Of a stretch of 27,750 bases of DNA, positions 1-9,059 are shown piece by piece. Each line of letters opens with the position of its first letter. Within the stretch, counting starts at the first letter, position 1. The DNA is from UBA2336 sp964597075. GTDB taxonomy: Bacteria > Bacteroidota > Bacteroidia > Cytophagales > Cyclobacteriaceae. The stretch spans positions 1 to 27,750 of the forward strand of contig CAZQXC010000019.1 in the NCBI GenBank assembly GCA_964597075.1. Reading direction: 5' to 3'. A program made the translations under genes and the position numbers. The notes beneath the pieces are model-generated. The model was not told the origin of the DNA. It did no database searches and was given only the letters and a program-made list of their open reading frames with translations.

Positions 1-2418
1 ATGGAGTTGCCTAACCCTACGGCATTTCTAATATGTAAGCATCCGGCCTGGGTGGTTATGAATGGAAAGCTTTATGGATTTGAAAAATATGTAGACGGAA
101 AAAAGCTGCTTCCTTTTTTAAGTAAGAAATTTGTAGTGATTCCTAAAAATCTTGAGGAGACGTATTACAATCGATTTGTAGCTCCGCTGATTGCATCTTT
201 CGATGACATTGAAGCAAAAGGATTCGAGATCAACAAAAATGAATATGATCCCAAGCCTGTGCTTACCATTTCGGAATTGCAGTCTGCCCAAAGCGCATCA
301 ACACCTTCTTTATTTGAAAAGAAAGCACAAGAAGATAAGAGTGACGAATCCGGAAAGATTGTTTTTGATCTTTCATTTAAATACGGCAAGCATAAATTCC
401 AGGGAAGAAACCGTGTACCGGTAAGTGTAACGGTTGAAAAGCACGATAATGATTATGTTTTTCACCGGGTACAGCGGAAAATGGATGGTGAGAAAAATTT
501 TCTTCATACGCTTCAAAAACTGGGCCTTCAAATGAAGGACTTTAATGTGGCCATTTCGAAATCAGAGGCGTTTTCGTGGTTGAATGAAAACCGGGTAAAC
601 CTGCTTAACCTGGGTTTTGAAGTTAGCCAGCCGCAGAGTAACGATAAGAAATACTTTGTTGGCAAGGCGATTATTGAAGTCGAGGTAAAGGAGAATATTG
701 ACTGGTTTGATATTCATGCCCGGATCAAGTTCGGTGAGTTTGAAATTCCTTTCAAGGAGTTACGTAAGCTCATCATGAAAAAGAAAGTGGAGTTTAAACT
801 TCCCAATGGGGAGATCGCCATTATACCCGAAGCCTGGTTAACACGTTATGCCGACTTATTTGCGTTAAGTGAAACGGAAGGTGATAAGGAGAAGCCAGTG
901 TTGCGCAAACATCACCTTAACCTGGTTAAGGAATTAGAGGATGGAAATCTTGCTAAAGTTCACATCAGCGAAAAGCTCAGATCACTGGGTTCATTTAGCG
1001 GTATAAAAAACTATTCACTCCCAGCCGGATTTGTTGGAGAATTAAGACCATACCAGAAAGCGGGTTATAACTGGCTACGCTTTTTAAATGAATTTAAGCT
1101 GGGGGGCTGCCTGGCCGATGATATGGGTTTGGGTAAAACCGTTCAAACGCTTGCTATGCTGCAGGCTGAAAAGGAGGCTGGACGTGGCACCACGTTACTC
1201 ATTATGCCTACATCGCTGGTGTATAACTGGGAAATGGAAGCCTCTAAGTTTGCTCCGCACTTGAAAGTACTGAACTATACCGGGACACTCCGTAACAAAG
1301 ACGTAAAGCGATTTGAGAAGTATGACATCGTTTTGACATCGTACGGAATTACCCGGCTTGATATTGAGTTGTTGAAAAGTTTTTATTTCAACTACATCAT
1401 ACTGGATGAATCGCAAGTGATTAAAAATCCTTCCTCGAATATTGCAAAGGCTGTTCGCGAACTTAAATCAAGATACAGACTGGTGTTAACGGGTACACCG
1501 CTTGAAAATACTACCATGGATTTGTGGTCGCAGATAAGTTTCATCAATCCCGGAATGCTCGGGTCACAAACATATTTCCGGCAGGAATACCAGATACCTA
1601 TTGAGAAGAAGGGTGATGAGGCTAAATCCAAGAAACTTAACTTGATAATCAAGCCTTTTGTGTTGCGCAGGCATAAATCGCAGGTTGCCACGGAGCTGCC
1701 AGAAAAAGTTGAGAATATTCAATACTCCGTGATGACTACTGAGCAGGAGAAGCGGTACGAGGAAACAAAATCGTATTACCGCGGAAGAATTCTTGATTTG
1801 ATCGACAAGGAGGGTATGGGGAATAGCCGATTTATGATTTTGGAAGGCTTAACCAAACTTCGTCAGTTGGCCAATCATCCAAAAATGATAGAGCCTTCCT
1901 ACGCTGGCGACTCCGGCAAGTTAGAAGACATTACCCACATGCTTGAAAATGCCATGGCGGAGGGACATAAAGTTCTGGTTTTTAGTCAATTTGTAAAGCA
2001 CTTATCACTGGTTCGTCAATATTTGAAAACGAATAAGATTGATTACGCTTACCTGGATGGTGGCAGCATTGATCGCAAAGAGCAAGTGGATCGGTTTAAC
2101 AAAGACCCCCAGGTGAAAGCCTTTTTGATTTCTATAAAAGCCGGTGGCTTGGGGTTAAATTTAACCGAGGCGGATTATGTGTTTATACTTGATCCATGGT
2201 GGAATCCGGCTGTAGAAGCCCAAGCTGTGGACAGGGCGCATCGAATTGGTCAAAAGAAGAAAGTATTCACCTATAAGTTTATTACGCGCAACACCGTAGA
2301 AGAAAAGATTTTGACCCTTCAGCAGAAAAAATTGCGACTTACACAAGAGCTTATTACTGCCGAGGAAACGATTATGAAGCAACTGACACGCACAGATATT
2401 GAGCAGATGCTGGCGTGA
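1..2418 (+). CDS. SNF2-family DNA helicase/ATPase, 5' end cut by window edge
   Basis: A Swi2/Snf2-type ATPase that translocates on DNA or remodels nucleoprotein. The visible 805 residues hold the full two-lobe motor: Walker A in DDMGLGKT (about 373-380), the DEAH-equivalent DESQ (about 470), motif III LTGTPLENT (about 495), and the C-terminal helicase half with GGLGLNLTEA (about 715) and DRAHRIGQ (about 745). The frame is open from base 1, and bacterial relatives usually carry more N-terminal sequence, often a SWIM zinc finger, so the ATG at base 1 is probably an internal methionine and the gene is partial. The stop lies 3 bases from the stop of the convergent acyltransferase gene. Family is certain; the cellular role is not, and no defence-type partner genes are nearby. 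Confidence 0.93.
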   Translation: MELPNPTAFLICKHPAWVVMNGKLYGFEKYVDGKKLLPFLSKKFVVIPKNLEETYYNRFVAPLIASFDDIEAKGFEINKNEYDPKPVLTISELQSAQSASTPSLFEKKAQEDKSDESGKIVFDLSFKYGKHKFQGRNRVPVSVTVEKHDNDYVFHRVQRKMDGEKNFLHTLQKLGLQMKDFNVAISKSEAFSWLNENRVNLLNLGFEVSQPQSNDKKYFVGKAIIEVEVKENIDWFDIHARIKFGEFEIPFKELRKLIMKKKVEFKLPNGEIAIIPEAWLTRYADLFALSETEGDKEKPVLRKHHLNLVKELEDGNLAKVHISEKLRSLGSFSGIKNYSLPAGFVGELRPYQKAGYNWLRFLNEFKLGGCLADDMGLGKTVQTLAMLQAEKEAGRGTTLLIMPTSLVYNWEMEASKFAPHLKVLNYTGTLRNKDVKRFEKYDIVLTSYGITRLDIELLKSFYFNYIILDESQVIKNPSSNIAKAVRELKSRYRLVLTGTPLENTTMDLWSQISFINPGMLGSQTYFRQEYQIPIEKKGDEAKSKKLNLIIKPFVLRRHKSQVATELPEKVENIQYSVMTTEQEKRYEETKSYYRGRILDLIDKEGMGNSRFMILEGLTKLRQLANHPKMIEPSYAGDSGKLEDITHMLENAMAEGHKVLVFSQFVKHLSLVRQYLKTNKIDYAYLDGGSIDRKEQVDRFNKDPQVKAFLISIKAGGLGLNLTEADYVFILDPWWNPAVEAQAVDRAHRIGQKKKVFTYKFITRNTVEEKILTLQQKKLRLTQELITAEETIMKQLTRTDIEQMLA

Positions 2419-2421
2419 GTT

Positions 2422-3297
2422 TTATGAAATAGTTTTCTTTCTCCCTGTGGCATTCAGGTACTTTTTTTTCCAGCGATTATGTGACCACAACCATCCACTG
2501 GGATATTCCATTATAACCTTTTCAACAGCACGGGCATAATTTTCTACCACAGTTTCGGTACCCTTTTCATAAGGAGGCTCGTCAATCTTTATCAAGGTAC
2601 AGGTATAATACCCTCGCTTTACTCTTTTAACTGCACCATAAAGTGTTGGGAACTGAGTAAGCAATGCCATTTGCTGACTTCCATAATAAAAGACCGTTTC
2701 CTGGTTAAGAAACCGGGTTGGATATTTTTTATCGTTGCCACGGCCCGGATATTGATCCGCTACAATGGCAATGCCCCTGAGGATTCCTTTGCGCTTTATT
2801 AATTCACGGGCTACTTGGTTGCGTTTTATAGCGTAAGCGCCAAACCGTGTGCGACAGGTTTGCATGACCTGATCAAAAAATGAATTCTTGATCGTTTGAT
2901 AAACAAAATCAATTGGCATTTTAAGACTTAGGGTGCCGGAAGCCAGAAGCCATTCCCAGTTAAATTGATGGGAAGACAGTAGTATGACCGATTGATTTTG
3001 ATCCCGGTAGTCAAAGACCATTTCGGGATTAGTATAGCGCATTCTGCTTTGTATTTCTTCCGGAGATATGGTGAGAAGTTTCAGGGTTTCAACAGTATAA
3101 TCACTCAGGTTCTGATAGAACTCTTTTTCAATTTTTTTAATCGCTTTTAGTGAATTTTCAGGAAATGAATTTTTAAGGTTTCGCCTGACTATTTTTTTTC
3201 GATACTGAATTACATAATAGCTTATCATAAACAGGATGTCAGCCAGGATGTATAAAACACTAAAAGGGAGTCGGGAGATGAGACGGAGTAAAATCAT
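2422..3297 (-). CDS. LpxL/HtrB-like lysophospholipid acyltransferase
   Basis: A membrane-associated acyltransferase of the LpxL/HtrB family, which moves an acyl chain onto lipid A precursors or a related lipid. From the ATG at 3297 the protein is 291 residues, normal for the family. A hydrophobic N-terminal anchor (about 9-30) is followed by the HX4(D/E) catalytic motif as H110-QFNW-E115, and later ADQYPGRG, typical of this family. The same frame extends upstream to a TTG at 3321, but the ATG follows a purine-rich GGAAAG and puts the hydrophobic segment at the start, so it is preferred. The gene is divergent from the short-chain dehydrogenase and convergent with the helicase. The exact acceptor (lipid A or an aminolipid) cannot be read from sequence. 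Confidence 0.88.
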   Translation of the reverse strand: MILLRLISRLPFSVLYILADILFMISYYVIQYRKKIVRRNLKNSFPENSLKAIKKIEKEFYQNLSDYTVETLKLLTISPEEIQSRMRYTNPEMVFDYRDQNQSVILLSSHQFNWEWLLASGTLSLKMPIDFVYQTIKNSFFDQVMQTCRTRFGAYAIKRNQVARELIKRKGILRGIAIVADQYPGRGNDKKYPTRFLNQETVFYYGSQQMALLTQFPTLYGAVKRVKRGYYTCTLIKIDEPPYEKGTETVVENYARAVEKVIMEYPSGWLWSHNRWKKKYLNATGRKKTIS

Positions 3298-3337
3298 TGT
3301 TCGTGTCTTTCCGGGCAACAAGTTAAGTAAGTATTGC

Positions 3338-3345
3338 TATTTTTG
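3338..3345 (+). promoter_or_regulatory. Possible -7 box upstream of the SDR gene
   Basis: TATTTTTG fits the Bacteroidota -7 consensus TAnnTTTG. No TTG lies at the expected 17-23 base distance upstream, so this is only half a promoter. It would give a leader of about 40 bases before the ATG at 3388. Confidence 0.35.
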
Positions 3346-3387
3346 ATGCAGATATGAAAGCGCTGTTTTCGCTTTTCTGTTTTTCTT

Positions 3388-4194
3388 ATGAGAGATAAGG
3401 TAGTTGTTATTACAGGAGGATCCTCCGGAATTGGTAAAGCCCTGGCGCATGAATTTGGGCGGCACGGCTCCAAAATAGTAATTACCGGGCGCAACACGGT
3501 AGACCTTGATAAAGCGGTGGATGAACTTAAACAGGTTGGTGTTGACGTTATTGGATTCAATGCCGATGTAAGCCGGGAGGAGGATAATAGAAGAATGGCT
3601 GAGGAGGCCATCCGGGCTTATGGCAGAATCGATGCATTAATCAATAATGCAGGCATTTCCATGCGGGCCTCTTTTGAAGATGTTCAGCTTGATGTTATTA
3701 AGAGCGTAATGGATATCAATTTTTATGGAGCCGTTTACGCTACACGATACTGCTTGCCGGAGATCGTCAAAAACAAAGGTTCAATTGTTGGTATTTCATC
3801 CATAGCTGGTTTTCGTGGATTGCCTGGAAGAGCAGGATACTCAGCATCGAAATTCGCCCTGAATGGTTTTCTGGAAGTATTGCGCACAGAATACCTTCAT
3901 AAGGGCGTACATGTATTAACGGCTTGCCCAGGGTTTACATCTACCAACATTCGTATGCGCGCCTTACTGGCGGATGGCCGTGAGCAAAAGGAATCACCAC
4001 GAGAGGAAGATAAGGAGATGACGCCCGAGGAATGTGCACGACATATTTACAGAGCAACGGTTAAGCGAAAACACATTCTCATTCTCACATTCGAGGGGAA
4101 AATGGCTGTGTTCTTGAACAAGTGGTGGCCGTGGTTGGCAGATGAGGTAGTATTCAAATACATGGCTAAAGAAGTGAACGCTCCTTTTAAATAG
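3388..4194 (+). CDS. Short-chain dehydrogenase/reductase (SDR family)
   Basis: A classical NAD(P)-dependent SDR of 268 residues. The cofactor motif TGGSSGIG lies at residues 9-16, NNAG at about 86-89, the catalytic serine in GISSIAG (about 137), and the catalytic pair Y151 and K155 in YSASK. A basic, aromatic C-terminal tail (about 225-268, including KWWPWLADEV) may touch membrane, as in SDRs that act on lipids, but this is inference. The gene starts a rightward run, with the secreted-protein gene 6 bases downstream. The substrate cannot be assigned. Divergence from a lipid acyltransferase gene is compatible with a lipid substrate but does not prove it. Confidence 0.92.
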   Translation: MRDKVVVITGGSSGIGKALAHEFGRHGSKIVITGRNTVDLDKAVDELKQVGVDVIGFNADVSREEDNRRMAEEAIRAYGRIDALINNAGISMRASFEDVQLDVIKSVMDINFYGAVYATRYCLPEIVKNKGSIVGISSIAGFRGLPGRAGYSASKFALNGFLEVLRTEYLHKGVHVLTACPGFTSTNIRMRALLADGREQKESPREEDKEMTPEECARHIYRATVKRKHILILTFEGKMAVFLNKWWPWLADEVVFKYMAKEVNAPFK

Positions 4195-4200
4195 GCAATT

Positions 4201-4902
4201 ATGGTAAAAGCATCAGTTATTATTGGTTTTGTTTTGGCAGTATTTACTACATCAATTGCTCAACTACCTTCCGATCTTCCGCCTAACAGTGCTCCTTTCA
4301 ATTTGTCAGGAATGCAGGTAGCCACTTTTGACTATCGGTATGATGGAGTTAAGGGATACTATACCTTTTTTGAGGATTTTGTGAGTGGAGTAGTAGACAT
4401 GAAGAAAGATCAACGGTATGAAAATGTGCTTATTAACTACGATGCTGTTACAGATAACCTCATTGCAAAGAGTAATAAGATGGAAGGTGCAGTTTTGGTA
4501 AGAAAGGATTTAGTTTTGCGTTTTGTGCTTAGGACAGACGAGGAAGAGTATGTTTTTGAAAAAACGGAAGTAAAAGAAATTCCTGTTTTTTTATTAAGAC
4601 TGACCGAAGAGAATGAGATATTCTATTGCAAAGTTTCAAAATCTATTAAAAATATTGATTTAGGTGGGCCCTATAATACCGCTCAAGGGTATAGCGATGA
4701 GTTTAAGCTAATACTGACGTATTACCATACGCTTGATGATGGATCACTTAAGGAAATTCCTGCCAGCAAGAAAGGTGTAATCAGAACTTTTCCTCAGCTT
4801 GAAAAGGAGTTAACTCAGTACTTTAAGAATAACAAAGTAGATTTTAACAATAGGCAACAGACTCAATTACTTTTTACGTTTATTTCTGAGCGTTTAAAGT
4901 AG
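4201..4902 (+). CDS. Secreted protein of unknown function
   Basis: I do not recognise the family. The 233-residue product begins with a clear Sec signal peptide: a basic start, a hydrophobic run to about residue 18, and a likely cleavage after SIAQ (about 21). The mature part is rich in charged residues and beta-like alternation, with a single cysteine in FYCKV, and ends in a helical stretch with many Gln, Asn and Lys residues. No enzymatic motif is visible. The ATG is 6 bases after the SDR stop, so the two are probably co-transcribed. A periplasmic protein is the likeliest reading. Confidence 0.8.
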   Translation: MVKASVIIGFVLAVFTTSIAQLPSDLPPNSAPFNLSGMQVATFDYRYDGVKGYYTFFEDFVSGVVDMKKDQRYENVLINYDAVTDNLIAKSNKMEGAVLVRKDLVLRFVLRTDEEEYVFEKTEVKEIPVFLLRLTEENEIFYCKVSKSIKNIDLGGPYNTAQGYSDEFKLILTYYHTLDDGSLKEIPASKKGVIRTFPQLEKELTQYFKNNKVDFNNRQQTQLLFTFISERLK

Positions 4903-4976
4903 TTCAGGTTTTTGTCAGGAATACAAGCTTGGTGTTATCTGATTTAGTAATTGCTTACAAGGCTCAAATTAACTCT

Positions 4977-6353
4977 ATGGCTAAATCCAAGTCTCTTTTC
5001 TTCTGCCAAAACTGCGGACACGAATCACCCAAATGGATGGGCAAGTGCCCCTCGTGCAACCAATGGAACACGTTTGCTGAAGAAGTAGTACAAAAGGAAG
5101 CCGCAGCCAGAAATGATTGGCGCAAGGAATCAGATCATAAAAAAAGGAATACCCCGCGTACATTACCGCAAATTGAGTCGGGAAGTGAAGTTCGTATTAC
5201 CACCCCCGATCAGGAACTAAATCGTGTATTAGGGGGAGGAATTGTACCAGGTTCGTTAGTGCTGATTGGCGGTGAACCGGGCATTGGTAAATCAACACTC
5301 ATGCTTCAACTCGGGCTGGCCCTTCAACATGTGAAGGTGCTTTATGTGTCGGGTGAAGAAAGTGAACAACAGATAAAAATGCGCGCTGAACGGCTCACTC
5401 AATCACAAAGTGATTCGTGTTACATCTTTACGGAGACGAATACGCAAAATATTTTCCTGGGCATTCGTGAACTGCAACCGGAAATGGTCATTATAGATTC
5501 GATTCAAACTTTACACTCTGAGTTGCTCGACTCAACTGCCGGCAGTATTGGTCAGGTGCGGCAATGTGCCGGGGAGTTGATGAAGTTTGCCAAAGAGACA
5601 AGCACCCCGGTGTTTTTGGTCGGGCACATTACCAAAGATGGTATGCTTGCAGGGCCAAAGGTTTTGGAACATATGGTTGACACAGTACTCCAATTTGAAG
5701 GTGATCGCCATTTGGCTTACCGGATTTTACGCACAACAAAAAACAGGTTTGGCTCAACCTCAGAGATTGGCATTTACGAAATGCTGGGCACGGGTTTACG
5801 TGAGGTGTCGAACCCCTCGGAGATTCTGATCTCACAAAAGGATGGACCACTCAGCGGAGCTACTATTGGTGCCACCATGGAGGGTAATCGCCCACTGCTT
5901 ATTGAGATACAATCGTTGGTAAGTCCTGCATCGTACGGTACCCCTCAGCGTACGCCTACCGGGTTTGATCAGAAGCGACTTAACATGCTGTTGGCTGTGC
6001 TCGAAAAACGTTGTGGATTTCGCATGGGGCAGCATGATGTGTTTGTTAATATGGCCGGAGGCATTCGGGTGGAAGATCCTGCCATTGATTTAGCGGTGTG
6101 TGTGTCGATTATTTCCTCCCTGGAAGAACTTGCGGTTTCGGAAAAGATTTGCTTTGCGGCAGAAGTTGGGTTAGGGGGTGAACTTCGGGCCGTGAACCGC
6201 ATTGATCAGCGCATATCAGAAGCTGAGAAACTGGGCTTTACAGAAATTTATGTTTCAAAATATAGTCAGAAGGCAATCGACAATAAGAAAGTAAAGATTA
6301 CCGTGAAATCCTTTGGAAAGTTAACCGAAGTATTTCAGGATTTGTTTGGCTGA
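4977..6353 (+). CDS. radA: DNA repair protein RadA (Sms)
   Basis: RadA is a RecA-like ATPase that helps branch migration during recombination and repair. From the ATG at 4977 the protein is 458 residues, the usual size. It opens with a four-cysteine zinc finger (C10, C13, C24, C27), followed by Walker A in GGEPGIGKST (about 98-107), the RadA-specific KNRFG motif (about 254), and a C-terminal Lon-protease-like domain. A GTG 48 bases upstream is in frame, but it would put a 16-residue extension before the zinc finger, which RadA proteins start almost directly, so the ATG is chosen. The gap of 74 bases from the preceding gene shows no clear promoter. Confidence 0.97.
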   Translation: MAKSKSLFFCQNCGHESPKWMGKCPSCNQWNTFAEEVVQKEAAARNDWRKESDHKKRNTPRTLPQIESGSEVRITTPDQELNRVLGGGIVPGSLVLIGGEPGIGKSTLMLQLGLALQHVKVLYVSGEESEQQIKMRAERLTQSQSDSCYIFTETNTQNIFLGIRELQPEMVIIDSIQTLHSELLDSTAGSIGQVRQCAGELMKFAKETSTPVFLVGHITKDGMLAGPKVLEHMVDTVLQFEGDRHLAYRILRTTKNRFGSTSEIGIYEMLGTGLREVSNPSEILISQKDGPLSGATIGATMEGNRPLLIEIQSLVSPASYGTPQRTPTGFDQKRLNMLLAVLEKRCGFRMGQHDVFVNMAGGIRVEDPAIDLAVCVSIISSLEELAVSEKICFAAEVGLGGELRAVNRIDQRISEAEKLGFTEIYVSKYSQKAIDNKKVKITVKSFGKLTEVFQDLFG

Positions 6354-6390
6354 TCATGTTCATCGTGTAATCTTTGCACGCAATTAAGTT

Positions 6391-6999
6391 ATGGAAACAT
6401 TTTTTACCGAAACGGTTGGCTTACCCGAAAACCTGTTCAGCTATTTCATTTTGCCTTTGCTTATTTTTTTAGCGCGCATTATTGACGTTTCCATCAATAC
6501 GATCCGCATTATTTATGTATTGGGTGGACGAAGGTTAACGGCTACTGTACTCGGTTTCTTTGAGTCGTTTATTTGGTTAATGGCTATTCGTCAAATCTTT
6601 GAGCACCTTGACAATTGGATTTGTTATGTGGCCTACCCGGGAGGATTTGCTATGGGCATTTTGGTGGGGATGATGATAGAGGAGCGTATCGCATATGGGA
6701 AGGTAATTGTCCGGATTATTACCCGGAAGGATGTGGATGAACTCATTACATTTTTAACCCAACAGCAGTTTCGGTATACCCGTGTAAATTCGGAAGGGCT
6801 TGATGGACCCGAGAGCCTGGTGTTTACGGTTTTGCCCCGCGAAAACCTGGAAGAGTTGCTCTCCAAAATGAAAGATATTTTACCTACGGCTTTTTACACG
6901 GTAGAAAAAGTAAACCGTGCCTCGGAAAGCGGGGCAGTGGTGCAGGAAAGCACGCGGTGGAGTATTGCCAGTTGGTTGAAGGGTGGACGGAGGGATTAA
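6391..6999 (+). CDS. UPF0316/DUF2179-type membrane protein
   Basis: A 202-residue membrane protein resembling the UPF0316 family (DUF5698 plus DUF2179). Three hydrophobic segments occupy roughly residues 15-33, 50-68 and 75-95, with the characteristic IDVSINTIRI and ESFIW stretches, and are followed by a soluble C-terminal domain from about 105 containing RIITRKDVDEL. Family function is unknown; the soluble domain resembles small regulatory modules found in other membrane proteins. A near-consensus -7 box (AATCTTTG, 6369-6376) with TTG at 6346-6348 may start transcription between radA and this gene. Its TAA shares bases with the TAA of the convergent gene. Confidence 0.85.
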   Translation: METFFTETVGLPENLFSYFILPLLIFLARIIDVSINTIRIIYVLGGRRLTATVLGFFESFIWLMAIRQIFEHLDNWICYVAYPGGFAMGILVGMMIEERIAYGKVIVRIITRKDVDELITFLTQQQFRYTRVNSEGLDGPESLVFTVLPRENLEELLSKMKDILPTAFYTVEKVNRASESGAVVQESTRWSIASWLKGGRRD

Positions 7000-7871
7000 A
7001 AAAGCATGGAACCTTGAAGTCCACCAGTGTGCAGAAATAAAATCCTTGAATCAACCTGAAAGTTTCCTTTTTTGATAAGGTCATATATTCCATACAATGC
7101 TTTAGCAGTGTACACATGATCCAGCGGAAGGTCATGCCTTGATCTTATATGATGCAAAAATTTTGACAAGTCATCAGTGGATTTCCCGTACCCTCCAAAG
7201 TGGTATTTAGTGATAAGTTTCCAGTTAGTATGGCCGCTTCCGATCAGATTTTCTACTTCATTCTTCAAAAATTCTCCACCCTTTAAAACCGGAAATCCCA
7301 AAATCTCAATTGAAGAATTGAGCCCTGAAATTAATCCCGATAGTGTTCCTCCTGTTCCTACTGCACAACACAAATAATCAAATTCTTCCCCAAGTGTTTG
7401 CGCGAATTCATCAACGCCCTTTACGGCTAACGTGTTGGTTCCGCCTTCTGGTATTAAAAAGAAATCACCTAACTCCAGGTGAAGTTTTTCAAAAAAGTCC
7501 GGATTTGTTTTTTGTCGGTAAGCTTCCCGTGTAACGTACTTCAATGTCATCCCACAACTTTTTGCAAATGTCAAAGTTGAATTAACGGGCAATGTTTCCT
7601 CGCCTCGGATGATGCCAATACTTTCAAATCCCAATTCACGTGCAGCAGCAGCGGTGGAAAAAATGTGGTTGGAGTAAGCGCCACCAAATGTGAGTAGGGT
7701 TTTGTGTCCCAACCTCTTCGCTTCTTCTAAATTGTATTTCAATTTCCACCATTTGTTCCCGAAAACATAGGGATGATTGAGATCCTCCCGTTTAACCAGA
7801 ACACGCACGCGAGCTTTGTCAAACAGCGGATCGTGAATTTCCTGTATTGGTGTTTGCGTATAACGTAACAA
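6996..7871 (-). CDS. PLP-dependent ACC deaminase/D-cysteine desulfhydrase family enzyme
   Basis: A fold-type II PLP enzyme of 291 residues. The probable PLP-binding lysine is K43 in NKWWKLKY, followed by the GGAYSNH substrate-loop motif and, near the middle, the phosphate-binding GTGGTLSG. These match the family that includes 1-aminocyclopropane-1-carboxylate deaminase and D-cysteine desulfhydrase; which reaction it carries out cannot be decided from motifs. No ATG is available: an in-frame stop lies shortly upstream, so the TTG at 7871 is the likely start, giving MLRYTQTPIQEI, a normal family N-terminus. A GGAGG lies about 15 bases upstream, rather far for a ribosome binding site. Confidence 0.87.
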   Translation of the reverse strand: MLRYTQTPIQEIHDPLFDKARVRVLVKREDLNHPYVFGNKWWKLKYNLEEAKRLGHKTLLTFGGAYSNHIFSTAAAARELGFESIGIIRGEETLPVNSTLTFAKSCGMTLKYVTREAYRQKTNPDFFEKLHLELGDFFLIPEGGTNTLAVKGVDEFAQTLGEEFDYLCCAVGTGGTLSGLISGLNSSIEILGFPVLKGGEFLKNEVENLIGSGHTNWKLITKYHFGGYGKSTDDLSKFLHHIRSRHDLPLDHVYTAKALYGIYDLIKKGNFQVDSRILFLHTGGLQGSMLF

Positions 7872-7885
7872 GATCTGAATAGATT

Positions 7886-7929
7886 AACCTCCATCCCGTC
7901 CTTCCAAGAGAGGGGCAGGGGGTGAGGTT
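7886..7929. repeat. REP-like imperfect palindrome
   Basis: A 44-base imperfect inverted repeat, from AACCTC at 7886 to GAGGTT at 7929, with strongly strand-biased C-rich and G-rich arms. It sits in the 135-base gap between the PLP enzyme and the radical SAM gene. A second small inverted repeat follows (TGACA 7933-7937, TGTCA 7943-7947). Its make-up resembles dispersed intergenic repeats, but only one copy is in this window. Confidence 0.45.
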
Positions 7930-8006
7930 TCCTGACACCTTCTGTCATGCAAGTTAAAAATGTTTTTAAAGCCTAAGCATAAAAAGTAATTTGAAAACTT
8001 GTTTAT

Positions 8007-9056
8007 ATGGATGAATACATAAAAGGACGTGGGTCACAGATTAAAACGCAAAACAGGTTTTTAAAAGCCAGTTATGTTACCGATCATATTGAAGGGATTG
8101 ATGAATCTTTTTTGTCTGCTCCAACCACCCAAATTTTTTATGAACAGGCAAAGAAAATTGTAAACAAAGTAACCAGTCCGGATTTGGGTATGATGTATTC
8201 CCTGAATCCTTACCAGGGATGTGAGCACGGCTGCATTTATTGTTACGCACGCAACACGCACGAATATTATGGTTTTAGTGCCGGCCTTGATTTTGAAAGC
8301 AAAATTATGGTGAAGAAGAATGCAGCCCAACTGCTTGAAAAATTTATTTTACATCCGGACTGGCAACCCGTTCCCATAAGTGTATCAGGAAATACAGATT
8401 GCTATCAGCCGCTGGAACGAAAACTGGAAATTACGCGAGGTCTACTCAACGTGTTCGCACGGTATCGTCATCCACTGGGCATGATTACCAAGAATGGGTT
8501 GATTTTACGCGATCTTGATTTGTTAACCGATCTTGCCAAAGACAATTTGGTGCACGTTTACATTTCCATCACCACGCTTGATGAAGATCTGAGAAGAATG
8601 ATGGAGCCACGCACGGCCAGTGCCATGAAAAGGTTGAAAACAGTTGAGGAACTGGCAAAGGCAGGTGTGCCGGTAGGTATTATGAATGCCCCGATTATTC
8701 CGGGCTTAAATCATCATGAAATTCCAACGATCATGAAAGCTGCTGCTGATCATGGTGCGCAGGCTGCCGGTATGACGATCGTTCGGTTAAACGGAGCGAT
8801 CGGAAAGATTTTTGAAGACTGGTTGCAAAAGAATTTTCCAGACCGGTTTGATAAGGTGTGGAGCCAGATCAAATCCATGCACGGAGGAAACGTAAATGAT
8901 TCACAATTTGGAAGAAGAATGACTGGTGCAGGTAACTTTGCTGAAGTGATTCATCAGTTGTTTCGGGCTTCAAAAAAGAAATATCTAACGGGGAGACATA
9001 TGCCATCCTATGATCTTTCAAAATTCAGGAGAGGAGGAAACCTAAGTTTGTTCTGA
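8007..9056 (+). CDS. PA0069-family radical SAM protein
   Basis: A 349-residue radical S-adenosylmethionine protein. The [4Fe-4S] motif CxxxCxxC is C72, C76 and C79 in GCEHGCIYCYAR, preceded by NPYQ, which is characteristic of the PA0069/SplB-like group. Later conserved stretches include SGNTDCYQPLE (about 128), MEPRTAS and NAPIIPGLN. The physiological reaction of this family is not established; the resemblance to spore photoproduct lyase is distant and this organism is unlikely to sporulate. A near-consensus box GTAATTTG lies about 20 bases before the ATG. The gene converges on lysA with 3 bases between stops. Confidence 0.92.
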   Translation: MDEYIKGRGSQIKTQNRFLKASYVTDHIEGIDESFLSAPTTQIFYEQAKKIVNKVTSPDLGMMYSLNPYQGCEHGCIYCYARNTHEYYGFSAGLDFESKIMVKKNAAQLLEKFILHPDWQPVPISVSGNTDCYQPLERKLEITRGLLNVFARYRHPLGMITKNGLILRDLDLLTDLAKDNLVHVYISITTLDEDLRRMMEPRTASAMKRLKTVEELAKAGVPVGIMNAPIIPGLNHHEIPTIMKAAADHGAQAAGMTIVRLNGAIGKIFEDWLQKNFPDRFDKVWSQIKSMHGGNVNDSQFGRRMTGAGNFAEVIHQLFRASKKKYLTGRHMPSYDLSKFRRGGNLSLF

Positions 9057-9059
9057 TCA

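Noticed and set aside
1..2418. SNF2 helicase as part of a phage-defence system
   Set aside because: No methylase, nuclease or other defence gene lies nearby; such helicases are also common housekeeping genes.
3354..3398. 14-codon upstream open frame overlapping the SDR start codon
   Set aside because: A reading frame this short is expected by chance and has no supporting signal.
7739..7948. Alternative frame with an ATG next to the GGAGG, overlapping the PLP enzyme start
   Set aside because: Its product runs out of frame into the PLP gene and matches nothing; the TTG at 7871 gives a proper family N-terminus.
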